64,000 nucleotides of DNA, from the NCBI RefSeq assembly GCF_000735525.1, contig NZ_JMPR01000048.1, positions 1 to 64,000 of the forward strand, given 5' to 3'. Source of the stretch: Tatumella ptyseos ATCC 33301. GTDB taxonomy: Bacteria; Pseudomonadota; Gammaproteobacteria; Enterobacterales; Enterobacteriaceae. Position 1 is the first letter of the stretch. The number at the start of each line of letters is the position of its first letter. Below the pieces are notes generated by a model, which was given only the letters and a program-made list of their open reading frames with translations, was not told the DNA's origin and searched no databases. Of the stretch, positions 1-8,376 are shown piece by piece. Position numbers and translations under genes: made by a program.

Positions 1-15
1 CAGCAACAGCACGGA

Positions 16-92
<77 letters not shown>

Positions 93-100
93 ACCGAAGA

Positions 101-135
101 AAACTTATCAAATTAATTTTGATAAGTTTTTTTTT
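101..135 (+). terminator. Intrinsic terminator of the tRNA gene
   Basis: A 12-bp AT-rich stem (101-112 with 118-129) and short loop, followed by a run of T that continues the stem to about position 135. It begins 8 nt after the tRNA CCA end. Confidence 0.8.
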
Positions 136-428
136 GCTCTGAATTCAGCAACCTGCTGACTGCCTGCATATTCTCCGCCCCCTGATATAATTTCCGGCAT
201 GCCCCTCCCCGGTGCCAGCCACCTCCGCACGGGCCTGCGACTGACCATCGACAAATTCAGGACGTACGGAAGAAAGAACCGTAACCTATTTTTCCGTGAT
301 AAGGTGAACATCTGTCAACGTCATCTGGATCTGATGAGCCCGTATTGTGTATATCTATAAATTTCCCTTACCCGCGAGATCATTACCCCCCCTTCTGTGC
401 CACGGAATAAAGCATCCTTGTTGATCAA
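136..428. other. Intergenic stretch, no gene seen
   Basis: Between the tRNA terminator and the 3' end of the ArgR-like gene. Short open frames exist on both strands but none has a ribosome binding site or recognisable product. No clear hairpin with a T tail is visible. Confidence 0.5.
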
Positions 429-908
429 TTAACTATCAGAATTAAGGATACTGACGACGGACTGCTGTAGCTGATAAGCATTAACCCCCTTTACCGGAAC
501 AATAAAAATTGTATCATCCCCTGCAACTGTTCCTAATATTCCTTCTGATTTTCCACAAGAATCAAGCAGACGTGCAATTAAGGGTGCCGCGCCGGGAACC
601 GTATGGGTAACAACCATCCAGTCATTGGTTTCAATACTCAGCACTGAACTTTTTAGCATAGTTCTGGCCGTCGGGATCCCCCGCTCAACCGGCAGGCAAT
701 AGACCATTTCCATTCTGGCATTACGTGTGCGTACCGCACCATAGCGGGCAAGCATGCGAGAAACTTTAGACTGGTTGATATGCCTGAACCCGTGACGGGT
801 AAGATAATCGACAAATTCAGCCTGAGAGCCAAAACGTTCGTCCCTTAATAATTGCTGGAAGACTTTATCGAGTTCTAAAGATTTAATATTTTTAATCATA
901 TTAGTCAT
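429..908 (-). CDS. ArgR-family arginine repressor paralogue
   Basis: A 159-residue protein with the full length and layout of ArgR. The N-terminal winged helix-turn-helix includes the conserved stretch around [10 protein letters not shown] (residues 45-53). The C-terminal arginine-binding hexamerisation domain has the conserved GDDT with Asp131-Asp132. It closely follows E. coli ArgR in the core but differs at the N and C termini. The start is supported by an AGGGAGG ribosome binding site 3 nt upstream. In E. coli argR lies beside mdh, not here, so this is either a second copy or a relocated repressor. It is divergent from argA, with about 630 bp between the starts. By family it should bind ARG boxes when arginine is present; that it controls argA is an inference from position. 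Confidence 0.9.
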   Translation of the reverse strand: MTNMIKNIKSLELDKVFQQLLRDERFGSQAEFVDYLTRHGFRHINQSKVSRMLARYGAVRTRNARMEMVYCLPVERGIPTARTMLKSSVLSIETNDWMVVTHTVPGAAPLIARLLDSCGKSEGILGTVAGDDTIFIVPVKGVNAYQLQQSVVSILNSDS

Positions 909-1489
909 GCTCCCTCCCTGGTACCTGTAAAATAAAACAGGTATATTTCTGGCTACTACAGAAATAGCACTTTCGGTTATATTTATCCCGCCAAATATTC
1001 ACAAACCCATTATTTTTTGACTTTCGTCATGTCATTTATCCCATAAAAAATAAATAAACAAACTCTCTGAAAACCTTCTGAGAGCTTATTTTTTATTCCT
1101 GATACCGGTAAAGGATCACCTTAATAATTACAGAGCGAAAGAGTGAACTGAGAGCAGAGTAATGGTGCGTATTTTTACCGGATCCAACGTTATCCGATTG
1201 TCAGAAAGAGATGACCTGCCGCACTGATCTGTCGGATCGGATCTGAGAAGGCACTGATCCTGACAGTTGATGTTTCCGGCAATCCTTTATTCGTTGTCCG
1301 TTATCTCTGATGGCTGATAGCTGATAGCTGAACAAAAAACACCCGAACATCGTTCGCTCTCCGAAAAATTTTAATCCTCTCCCCCGCCGCAGATAAAAGT
1401 AACTTACTGATAGTAATGTGGATAAGTCCGGTAAAACCCGCTATCAATGCACATGTCCCTGAAACACAATACTTGCATTCAGGACCATA
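909..1489. other. Long argR-like/argA intergenic region
   Basis: About 580 bases without a credible gene, in the place where E. coli has amiC. An AT-flanked hairpin (CTCTC 1063-1067 with GAGAG 1080-1084, flanked by A- and T-rich arms) could stop transcription in either direction. Around 1310-1330 the heptamer TGATAGC is repeated in tandem. No amiC remnant is recognisable. Confidence 0.5.
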
Positions 1490-1528
1490 AAGGAATAAAA
1501 ATACAGAAAAAACGAATAAACATTCACC
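1490..1528 (+). promoter_or_regulatory. Tandem ARG boxes upstream of argA
   Basis: Two 18-bp sites resembling the ARG box consensus (a TGAAT / ATTCA dyad with four A/T between) lie at 1490-1507 and 1511-1528, separated by 3 bp. That is the spacing typical of ArgR operators. The second has a perfect GAAT-N4-ATTC core and the first has GAAT-AAAA-AT.CA. They end 11 bp before the argA start codon, so bound ArgR would block transcription and possibly initiation. Confidence 0.7.
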
Positions 1529-1539
1529 CGGAGATCGCC

Positions 1540-2868
1540 GTGAAGGAACGTAGTACCGAATTAGTTCAGGGGTTTCGCCATACCGTCCCCTATATTAATG
1601 CCCATCGCGGCAAAACGTTTGTCATCATGCTGGGCGGTGAAGCGATCGAGCATGCTAACTTCTCCGGGATTGTCAATGATATCGGTCTGCTGCATAGCCT
1701 GGGCATCCGCCTGGTGCTGGTCTATGGGGCGCGACCTCAGATAGATGCTAATCTTGCCGACCACCAGCTGACGCCTAACTATCACAAATTTACCCGTGTC
1801 ACGGATGCCGCCTCTCTTGAGCTGGTGAAACAGGCTGCCGGTCGTTTGCAGCTGGATATTACTGCCCGCCTGTCAATGAGCCTTAACAATACTCCCTTGC
1901 AGGGCGCGCATATTAACGTGGTGAGCGGCAACTTTATTATCGCTCAGCCACTGGGTGTGGATGACGGCGTAGACTACTGCCATTCCGGCCGTATCCGCCG
2001 TATTGACCATGCCGCTATCCATCGCCAGCTGGACAGCGGTGCCATCGTGCTGCTGGGGCCGGTTGCGGTATCAGTTACCGGTGAAAGCTTTAACCTTACC
2101 TCAGAAGAGATTGCGACTCAGGTTGCCATCAAACTGAAAGCTGAAAAGATGATTGGTTTCTGTTCCGAACAGGGTGTCAGCGATGACGACGGTAATGTTA
2201 TTTCTGAAATGTTCCCTGACCAGGCTCAGCAGCGTATCGACAGCCTTGAGCAACAGGGTAATTACCTGTCGGGTACCGTACGCTTTCTGCGTGGTGCAGT
2301 GCAGGCTTGCCGCAGCGGCGTTCCCCGCAGCCACCTGATCAGTTATCTGGAAGACGGTACCTTGTTACAGGAGCTTTTCTCACGCGACGGTATCGGTACA
2401 CAGGTGGTGATGGAATCGGCCGAAAAAATCCGTAAAGCGACCATCGATGATATCGGGGGGATCCTTGAGCTGATCCGTCCGCTTGAGGAACAGGGGATCC
2501 TGGTTCGCCGCTCACGCGAACAGCTGGAAATGGAAATCAATAAATTCACCGTCGTGGTGCGGGATAATCTGACCATTGCCTGTGCGGCCCTGTATCCTTT
2601 CCCTGAAGAACAGATCGGGGAAATGGCCTGCGTGGCAGTTCATCCCGAATACCGTAGTTCTTCACGCGGCGAGTTGCTGTTACAGCATATCTGTCATCAG
2701 GCCAGCACAATGGGCCTGAATAAAATATTTGTCCTGACTACCCGCAGCATCCACTGGTTTCAGGAACGGGGATTTGTGCCGGTCGATATCGAATCCTTAC
2801 CTGAAACTAAGAAGAAAATGTACAACTATCAGCGCCGTTCCAAAGTCTTAATGCTGAGTCTGGACTGA
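1540..2868 (+). CDS. argA: Amino-acid N-acetyltransferase (N-acetylglutamate synthase)
   Basis: First enzyme of arginine biosynthesis: acetylates glutamate with acetyl-CoA. The 442-residue protein follows E. coli ArgA (443 aa) throughout. It has an N-terminal amino-acid-kinase-like regulatory domain ([10 protein letters not shown] near the start) that binds arginine, and a C-terminal GNAT domain with the acetyl-CoA loop around [14 protein letters not shown]. The open frame extends 31 codons further upstream to 1447. I choose the GTG at 1540 because it aligns with the E. coli N terminus and has GGAG 6 nt upstream (1530-1533); the extension would overlap the ARG boxes. Expected to be repressed by ArgR and feedback-inhibited by arginine. 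A hairpin terminator follows. Confidence 0.96.
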   Translation: MKERSTELVQGFRHTVPYINAHRGKTFVIMLGGEAIEHANFSGIVNDIGLLHSLGIRLVLVYGARPQIDANLADHQLTPNYHKFTRVTDAASLELVKQAAGRLQLDITARLSMSLNNTPLQGAHINVVSGNFIIAQPLGVDDGVDYCHSGRIRRIDHAAIHRQLDSGAIVLLGPVAVSVTGESFNLTSEEIATQVAIKLKAEKMIGFCSEQGVSDDDGNVISEMFPDQAQQRIDSLEQQGNYLSGTVRFLRGAVQACRSGVPRSHLISYLEDGTLLQELFSRDGIGTQVVMESAEKIRKATIDDIGGILELIRPLEEQGILVRRSREQLEMEINKFTVVVRDNLTIACAALYPFPEEQIGEMACVAVHPEYRSSSRGELLLQHICHQASTMGLNKIFVLTTRSIHWFQERGFVPVDIESLPETKKKMYNYQRRSKVLMLSLD

Positions 2869-2875
2869 TCCTGCC

Positions 2876-2910
2876 ACGGCATCTTCCCTGACGGGAGGAT
2901 GCCGTCGTCT
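2876..2910 (+). terminator. Hairpin between argA and recD
   Basis: A 13-bp near-perfect stem (2876-2888 with 2893-2905) and a 4-nt loop, followed on the plus strand by a weak T-rich tail. It sits between the convergent argA and recD stop codons. Confidence 0.6.
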
Positions 2911-2917
2911 TATACCG

Positions 2918-4783
2918 TCAGTGAGGCCGCAACGGTTCACTCACCAGCTGGTCACTTAATCCACTGCGTCTTCGGGTACGGGACTGTATCGCCCGCGTAA
3001 ATACGGCTTCATCACTGTAGATGGTCAGTTGTGTCCGCGCCCGGGTAATGGCGGTGTACACCAGCTCCCGGCTCAGGACCGGGCTGTACTGTGCCGGCAG
3101 CACCAGGGCCGTGTGATCAAACTCCGAGCCTTGCGATTTATGAACCGTCATTGCCCAGGCCGTATCATGCGGTGGCAAACGACTGGGATGAACCGCTTTT
3201 ACACTGCCATCCGGTAGCAGGAAGTGCACCTTTAGCTGTTGCGTTTCATCGTACATCATGATGCCAATATCCCCGTTAAACAGTCCCAGTGCATTGTCGT
3301 TACGGGTGATCATGACCGGACGTCCGGCATAAAGATTACCGCTTCCGGTAGCCGACGGCAGACGCTGCTGTTGCCTCAGACGCTGCTCGATACGCTGGTT
3401 CAGACCGCTGACGCCAAACGGCCCTTCCCGCAGTGCGCAAAGCAACTGGTATCGGCTGAAGGTATGTAACACCTCCGCCGGGGAAACATGATTATTCACC
3501 TTTTCAATCACTTCGGCATATCCCTGACTGATGTCATTCAGCATCGACTGCCATTGTTCCGTAGAGTCCAGCGGGCATAACCGGATATCACGGAAATCCT
3601 GATGCCGCCGGATAGCCGCCAGTCGCGACAGATCACCGCAATTGACGGCAGCGGCCAGTTGCCCTATACCCGAACTGGCCGAGAACCGGTAACTCTGTTG
3701 TAACAGGCACAGGCTGTCACGCACTGCCGGTGCCTGAGCAACCTCTGTCCCGGCAATGTCTGCACCGGTCAACGCGCCCAGCTCTGCAGCACGGGCCGGA
3801 CTGTAGCCAAATTCCGCGCTACGGCAAAGATCACCCAGTACAGCACCGGCCTCAACCGAAGCCAGCTGGTCACGGTCGCCCAGAAAAATCACCCTGGCCT
3901 CAGGTGGTAGCGCACTGATCAGGGATGCCATCATCGAAAGATCCACCATTGAGGCTTCATCTACCACCAGTACATCCAGATGCAGAGGGTTACCGGCATG
4001 ATAGCGTAAGCGTCGTGTGGCCGGCTGCGCCCCCAGTAGCCGGTGCAGGGTGGTGGCCTCCTGCGGAAAGCGGGCTTTCAGTGTGTCGCTGACCGGCAGC
4101 GCCTGTAAGGCTTTACCCAGTGATTCGGTCAGCCTGGCCGCAGCTTTACCCGTTGGCGCAGCCATACGAATACGTAACCGGCCAGGCGTCAGGGTCAGTA
4201 ATGCGGCCAGCAGACGGGCCACTGTCGTCGTTTTGCCGGTCCCCGGTCCGCCGGAGATCACCGAATACTGACGTGTCAGCGCGACAGCGGCCGCCACCTT
4301 CTGCCAGTTATTGCCTTCGTCCCCGAACAGCTCGTCCAGTACCGGGCGGATCTGCCCGGGCTCCACCGGAGCACTCGTCAACCCGGCAGAGAAAAAACGG
4401 GCAACCTGCTTTTCGTAAAGCCACATCCGGTGCAGGTAAAGCTTGCGATGAGCCAGTACCAGCGGCGTTGATTGTGAGCCATCACTTACCGCATCCCAGC
4501 CCTCCAGCAACGGCAGCCAGTCATCCTCATTCACCGGGGCGGCGGCGGCTTGCCAGAGTGCTTCAGCCACTGCCAGTTGTCGTCCGGAAAACAGAGAAGC
4601 TGGCGAAAGCAGGGATAGCGGCAAACAGACATGCCCTTCTCCGGTGCCGGCACTCAGGCAGGCCGCAGCCAGACGTCGGGCGGGTGATCCGCTGCCCTCA
4701 GTTAAGGCAGCGAACCGCAGATCCAGAGGCCGGAACATTTGTAGTTCCTGCGCCTGCTTCAGCAATTGCTCAAATTCAGACAT
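2918..4783 (-). CDS. recD: RecBCD exonuclease V subunit alpha (RecD helicase)
   Basis: A 5'-3' SF1 helicase, the fast motor of RecBCD, and needed for its nuclease activity before Chi. The 621-residue protein resembles E. coli RecD (608 aa). Walker A is GGPGTGKT at residues 178-185, Walker B is DVLVVDEASM, and the C-terminal motif is TVHKSQGSEFDH. The start at 4783 has AGGAGG 7-8 nt upstream and aligns with the E. coli N terminus. The frame is open to 4933, but that extension lies inside recB. ATG and the recB stop overlap (ATGTCTGA, 8 bp), so translation is probably coupled. Last gene of the recB-recD unit, convergent with argA. Confidence 0.96.
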   Translation of the reverse strand: MSEFEQLLKQAQELQMFRPLDLRFAALTEGSGSPARRLAAACLSAGTGEGHVCLPLSLLSPASLFSGRQLAVAEALWQAAAAPVNEDDWLPLLEGWDAVSDGSQSTPLVLAHRKLYLHRMWLYEKQVARFFSAGLTSAPVEPGQIRPVLDELFGDEGNNWQKVAAAVALTRQYSVISGGPGTGKTTTVARLLAALLTLTPGRLRIRMAAPTGKAAARLTESLGKALQALPVSDTLKARFPQEATTLHRLLGAQPATRRLRYHAGNPLHLDVLVVDEASMVDLSMMASLISALPPEARVIFLGDRDQLASVEAGAVLGDLCRSAEFGYSPARAAELGALTGADIAGTEVAQAPAVRDSLCLLQQSYRFSASSGIGQLAAAVNCGDLSRLAAIRRHQDFRDIRLCPLDSTEQWQSMLNDISQGYAEVIEKVNNHVSPAEVLHTFSRYQLLCALREGPFGVSGLNQRIEQRLRQQQRLPSATGSGNLYAGRPVMITRNDNALGLFNGDIGIMMYDETQQLKVHFLLPDGSVKAVHPSRLPPHDTAWAMTVHKSQGSEFDHTALVLPAQYSPVLSRELVYTAITRARTQLTIYSDEAVFTRAIQSRTRRRSGLSDQLVSEPLRPH

Positions 4784-7700
4784 CGGTGTCCTCCTGCCCG
4801 GCAAACAGTGCATCCAGCTGATGAATAAAGTCTTCCTCTGGACGGGTGAAAAACACACCATTTTCCGGCTGTTCGCCCCCCATTCCGCGAAGGAAGAGAT
4901 AAAATATGCCCCCGAAGTGCTGGCGATAGTCATAATCCGCTATCCGGTGCCCCAGATAGCGATGCAGCGCCAGCGAATAAAGCTGATACTGCATATCGTA
5001 ACGATGGTCGATCATCGCCTGCGCCATCGCCTGCGGTGTATAGGCAGAACTGTCTGCTCCCAGCCAGTTAGATTTATAATCCAGCAGATAATATTTTCCC
5101 TTCCAGCGAAACACCAGGTCGATAAACCCTTTCAGCATACCTTTTACCTGCTGAAAATCGACGGCCGCCGCCTGCTGTGAAAGCGGATCATAACGGCGCA
5201 TCAGCGCATCCAGCCGCTCAGGACGCAGCAGCGCCCTGATGGGAAGATAGAATTCCATTTCCACCAGCAGATCTTTTGGCTGCAGACAGGCAAGCGACAA
5301 TTCATCGTCCGCCAACGGTGTCTGCAACAGAGTATCCAGCCATTGCTGCAGCACCGGCACCCAGTGCGGCGGATAGCCGTGGGCAGCTACCTGTTCCCCC
5401 AGCCAGGCTTCGGGGACCGGCTGAGTGAAATCCAGTTGTTCAAAAAGGCTGTGCAGGAACGTTCCAGGCCCGGCGCCACGCGGAAAGTGATGTGCGGTCA
5501 GCTGTTGTTCATTGTCTTCCTGCTGTTCTCCCGCCGCATCAATATCAAAGCCGGGCATAATATCCAGTAACCTGCTACCGCGGTGATGTTGCAGACCGGA
5601 GTAACTGGTCACTCGCCAGGGGTCGTTCAGCGAACGGTGCAGACGACGGCTGGCCAGTTGCCGATCAGCCTCAGGGAGGTCTGTAAACGCGGGGATCTCT
5701 TCGGAATACGGTTCTGTCACCACCATCTGTTCGTTGGCCAGTGCAGCTAACCGTTCGCGCAGGCCTTCAGCACTGAGCGCCTGGCCCTGCTGTATCAGGT
5801 ATCCGATGGCACTGTGATGCAAATCGGTTTCCCCCTGCTGTTTACGGTTGCCACGGAACAACGGGGCTATCCCGAGGCTGCAATGCCATACGGAGCGGGT
5901 CACCGCCACATACAGCAGACGCAGGTCTTCTGCCAGTCGTTCCTGCTCCGCCAGTTCCAGACTTGCCTCCTCTTTTTCCAGGTCAAGCACGGCTTTATAA
6001 CTCTGCCGGTCATGGTAAAGCGCGGAGGCTGCGGGCCGGTAAGCCGCAATAAACGGCAGCCAGATCAGCGGATATTCCAGGCCTTTGGATTTATGGATGG
6101 TCACAATCTGCACCAGGTGCCGATCGCTCTCCAGGCGCAGTTGCTGATTACCGCCATTTATATCGGGACGCAGGATCTGCCGTGACAGATAACGCACCAG
6201 CGCATGCGGGCTATCGAGCTGCACCGCGGCCTCCTGCAACAGTTCCCCGAGGTGCATGATATCGGTCAGTCTGCGTTCACCGCCGTCACTGGCCAGCAGA
6301 TTTTCCGGTAACTGCTGCTGTATCATCAGATGGCGCAGCATAGGCAAAATGCCCGATTTACGCCACAGTTGCTGCCAGCCGGCAAAGCGATCAGTCATCT
6401 GATCCCACTGACGGCTATCCTGACTGATTTCCTCAATCTGTACCGCACTCAGCCCCATCAGGGAAGTTGCCAGAGCGGTCCGCAGGATGCGTTCCTGCTC
6501 AGGGGCCAGTATCGCCTGTAGCAGCCATAACAACTCACGGGCTTCCGCCGTCTGATAAACGCTATCGCGCCCCGACAGGTAAACGGAGTTGATGCCTTTG
6601 TTCTGTAATGCCTTACGCATCAGGGAGGCTTCCTGACGACTGCGTACCAGCACGGTAATATCCGCTGCACTGACCGGAATTTTTTGCTGCGCGGCATCAA
6701 TGAAACAGGCTCGTCCCTGCTGACCGGCAATCAGCCAGCGCGCAATGTCCGCCGCAGCCAGTTGCGCCATATAATGCTGGTACTCACTTACCCCCATCGC
6801 TTCTGCGGGCGGCACCCAGAAACGCATGGCCGGCTGACATTCCCCGTCATAGTGCAGACGGAGCGGATGATTTTTCCCGGCGGCCGCCACCGGTAAAAAC
6901 GGAATGTCGTTAAAAACAAAGGGGTTATCGCTCTGAGAAAATAACCGGTTAACACTGCTCACCATCCCGGGAGAAGAGCGCCAGTTAGTTCCCAGCGTAT
7001 AGTGAGCACTAACTTTTTTCCTTGCCGAGATATAAGTAAAAATGTCCGCGCCACGAAATGCGTAAATCGCCTGTTTCGGATCGCCAATCAATAACATCGC
7101 ATTATCCGGCTGTCCGCCATAGATAGCCTGGAAAATCCGGTACTGCAGCGGGTCCGTGTCCTGGAATTCGTCGATCATCGCGACCGGATACCGCTGACGG
7201 ACAGATTCTGCCAGGCTGACTCCGGCGGCCTGGCCCAGAGCATGGTCGAAACGACTCAGTAAGTCATCGAAACTGAGCAATGCCTGCTGACGTTTCTGCT
7301 GATACACCGACTGACGGATCTCACGCAGCGCATGCCCCACCAGACAATCATACAAGGTCACTTTTTTCTGCAGAAAACGTTCAGCCTGAGTGAACAGAGG
7401 GTGTTCCGGGACGGCCCCCTTTTTCGTTTTTTCCGCCAGTACCGACTGCTGAAAACGTTCCAGTTCCTTCGGTATCAGATAATCACAGGTCTCTTCTGCG
7501 GCCCAGGCGGTCAGTTTCTCTATCCATGAAGGTAAGTGTTTACTACTGTAACTACGCTTATCAACACCGGAATCCTGGATCAGCGGCAGCAAATCCGCCG
7601 CCGCCTCGCGCCAGGCCTGTTTAATCGCCTGAATGCGGGCAATATTTTTTCTGTGCCGTTCAGTCAGGGTTTCATCGTTTGACGGTGCCGGGGAAATGAC

Positions 7701-8333
7701 CGGCATTTCTCCCTGCAGCCAGGGTTGCAGCGAAGCCAGCAGATGCTCCGGACCGGTAAAGGTTTTCAGGACCTCACGGGCCACCTCTTCTTCCAGCGGG
7801 TAACAATAACGACGCCAGAAATCGGCGGCAGCCTGACTGAGCAGTTGCTGTTCGTTTTCCACCAGTTGCTGTTCAAATAACATCCCGGATTCAAACGCAT
7901 TCATATTCAGCATACGCTGGCAAAAGCCATGAATGGTAAAGACGGAGGAGGCATCCATCTGACGCTCTGCCGCCAGCAGAAGCTCCGTTGCCGCAGTGAT
8001 ATCCTCAATTTGTTCAATCAGTGGTCGCCACTGTGCCGACACCTGTTGCGGATCATCCGCATAGCGAAGACAGGCAATACGCAGTTCATGGATATTGTTA
8101 CGGATACGTCCGCGTAATTCGGCGGTTGCGGCCTCAGTAAACGTCACCACCAGGATCTCTTCGACGCTTAATGGCCGATGAAATGCTCTCTCCCCGCCCA
8201 GCCCCAGTAACAGGCGCAGGTAGAGAATACCGATGGTAAATGTTTTACCGGTGCCCGCGGAGGCTTCTATCAGCCTCTCTCCCTGTAATGGCAGAATTAA
8301 CGGGTCAAGCGCTTCAGCCTGCTGAGAATTCAT
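4776..8333 (-). CDS. recB: RecBCD exonuclease V subunit beta (RecB)
   Basis: A 3'-5' SF1A helicase with a C-terminal nuclease, which loads RecA after Chi. The 1185 residues compare with 1180 in E. coli. Walker A is EASAGTGKT with Lys30, and the UvrD-type Walker B is MIDEFQDTD. The nuclease domain keeps GFIDLVF and LLDYKSNWL, which carry the metal-binding aspartates and catalytic lysine. The start has only a weak ribosome binding site (GAGTG). Upstream, recC ends just 43 bp away; in E. coli ptrA lies between. The 3' end overlaps recD. Confidence 0.97.
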   Translation of the reverse strand: MNSQQAEALDPLILPLQGERLIEASAGTGKTFTIGILYLRLLLGLGGERAFHRPLSVEEILVVTFTEAATAELRGRIRNNIHELRIACLRYADDPQQVSAQWRPLIEQIEDITAATELLLAAERQMDASSVFTIHGFCQRMLNMNAFESGMLFEQQLVENEQQLLSQAAADFWRRYCYPLEEEVAREVLKTFTGPEHLLASLQPWLQGEMPVISPAPSNDETLTERHRKNIARIQAIKQAWREAAADLLPLIQDSGVDKRSYSSKHLPSWIEKLTAWAAEETCDYLIPKELERFQQSVLAEKTKKGAVPEHPLFTQAERFLQKKVTLYDCLVGHALREIRQSVYQQKRQQALLSFDDLLSRFDHALGQAAGVSLAESVRQRYPVAMIDEFQDTDPLQYRIFQAIYGGQPDNAMLLIGDPKQAIYAFRGADIFTYISARKKVSAHYTLGTNWRSSPGMVSSVNRLFSQSDNPFVFNDIPFLPVAAAGKNHPLRLHYDGECQPAMRFWVPPAEAMGVSEYQHYMAQLAAADIARWLIAGQQGRACFIDAAQQKIPVSAADITVLVRSRQEASLMRKALQNKGINSVYLSGRDSVYQTAEARELLWLLQAILAPEQERILRTALATSLMGLSAVQIEEISQDSRQWDQMTDRFAGWQQLWRKSGILPMLRHLMIQQQLPENLLASDGGERRLTDIMHLGELLQEAAVQLDSPHALVRYLSRQILRPDINGGNQQLRLESDRHLVQIVTIHKSKGLEYPLIWLPFIAAYRPAASALYHDRQSYKAVLDLEKEEASLELAEQERLAEDLRLLYVAVTRSVWHCSLGIAPLFRGNRKQQGETDLHHSAIGYLIQQGQALSAEGLRERLAALANEQMVVTEPYSEEIPAFTDLPEADRQLASRRLHRSLNDPWRVTSYSGLQHHRGSRLLDIMPGFDIDAAGEQQEDNEQQLTAHHFPRGAGPGTFLHSLFEQLDFTQPVPEAWLGEQVAAHGYPPHWVPVLQQWLDTLLQTPLADDELSLACLQPKDLLVEMEFYLPIRALLRPERLDALMRRYDPLSQQAAAVDFQQVKGMLKGFIDLVFRWKGKYYLLDYKSNWLGADSSAYTPQAMAQAMIDHRYDMQYQLYSLALHRYLGHRIADYDYRQHFGGIFYLFLRGMGGEQPENGVFFTRPEEDFIHQLDALFAGQEDTDV

Positions 8334-8376
8334 TCGTATTCACTCGTTAGTCAGTTCAGGATAATAACCGTTAATG

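Noticed and set aside
108-311. A 67-codon minus-strand frame after the tRNA
   Set aside because: Its end lies in the tRNA terminator and the composition is unlike the coding genes nearby.
4120-4821. A 233-codon plus-strand frame inside recD
   Set aside because: It is antisense to a well-conserved gene, has Pro/Arg/Ser-rich composition typical of a shadow frame and no ribosome binding site.
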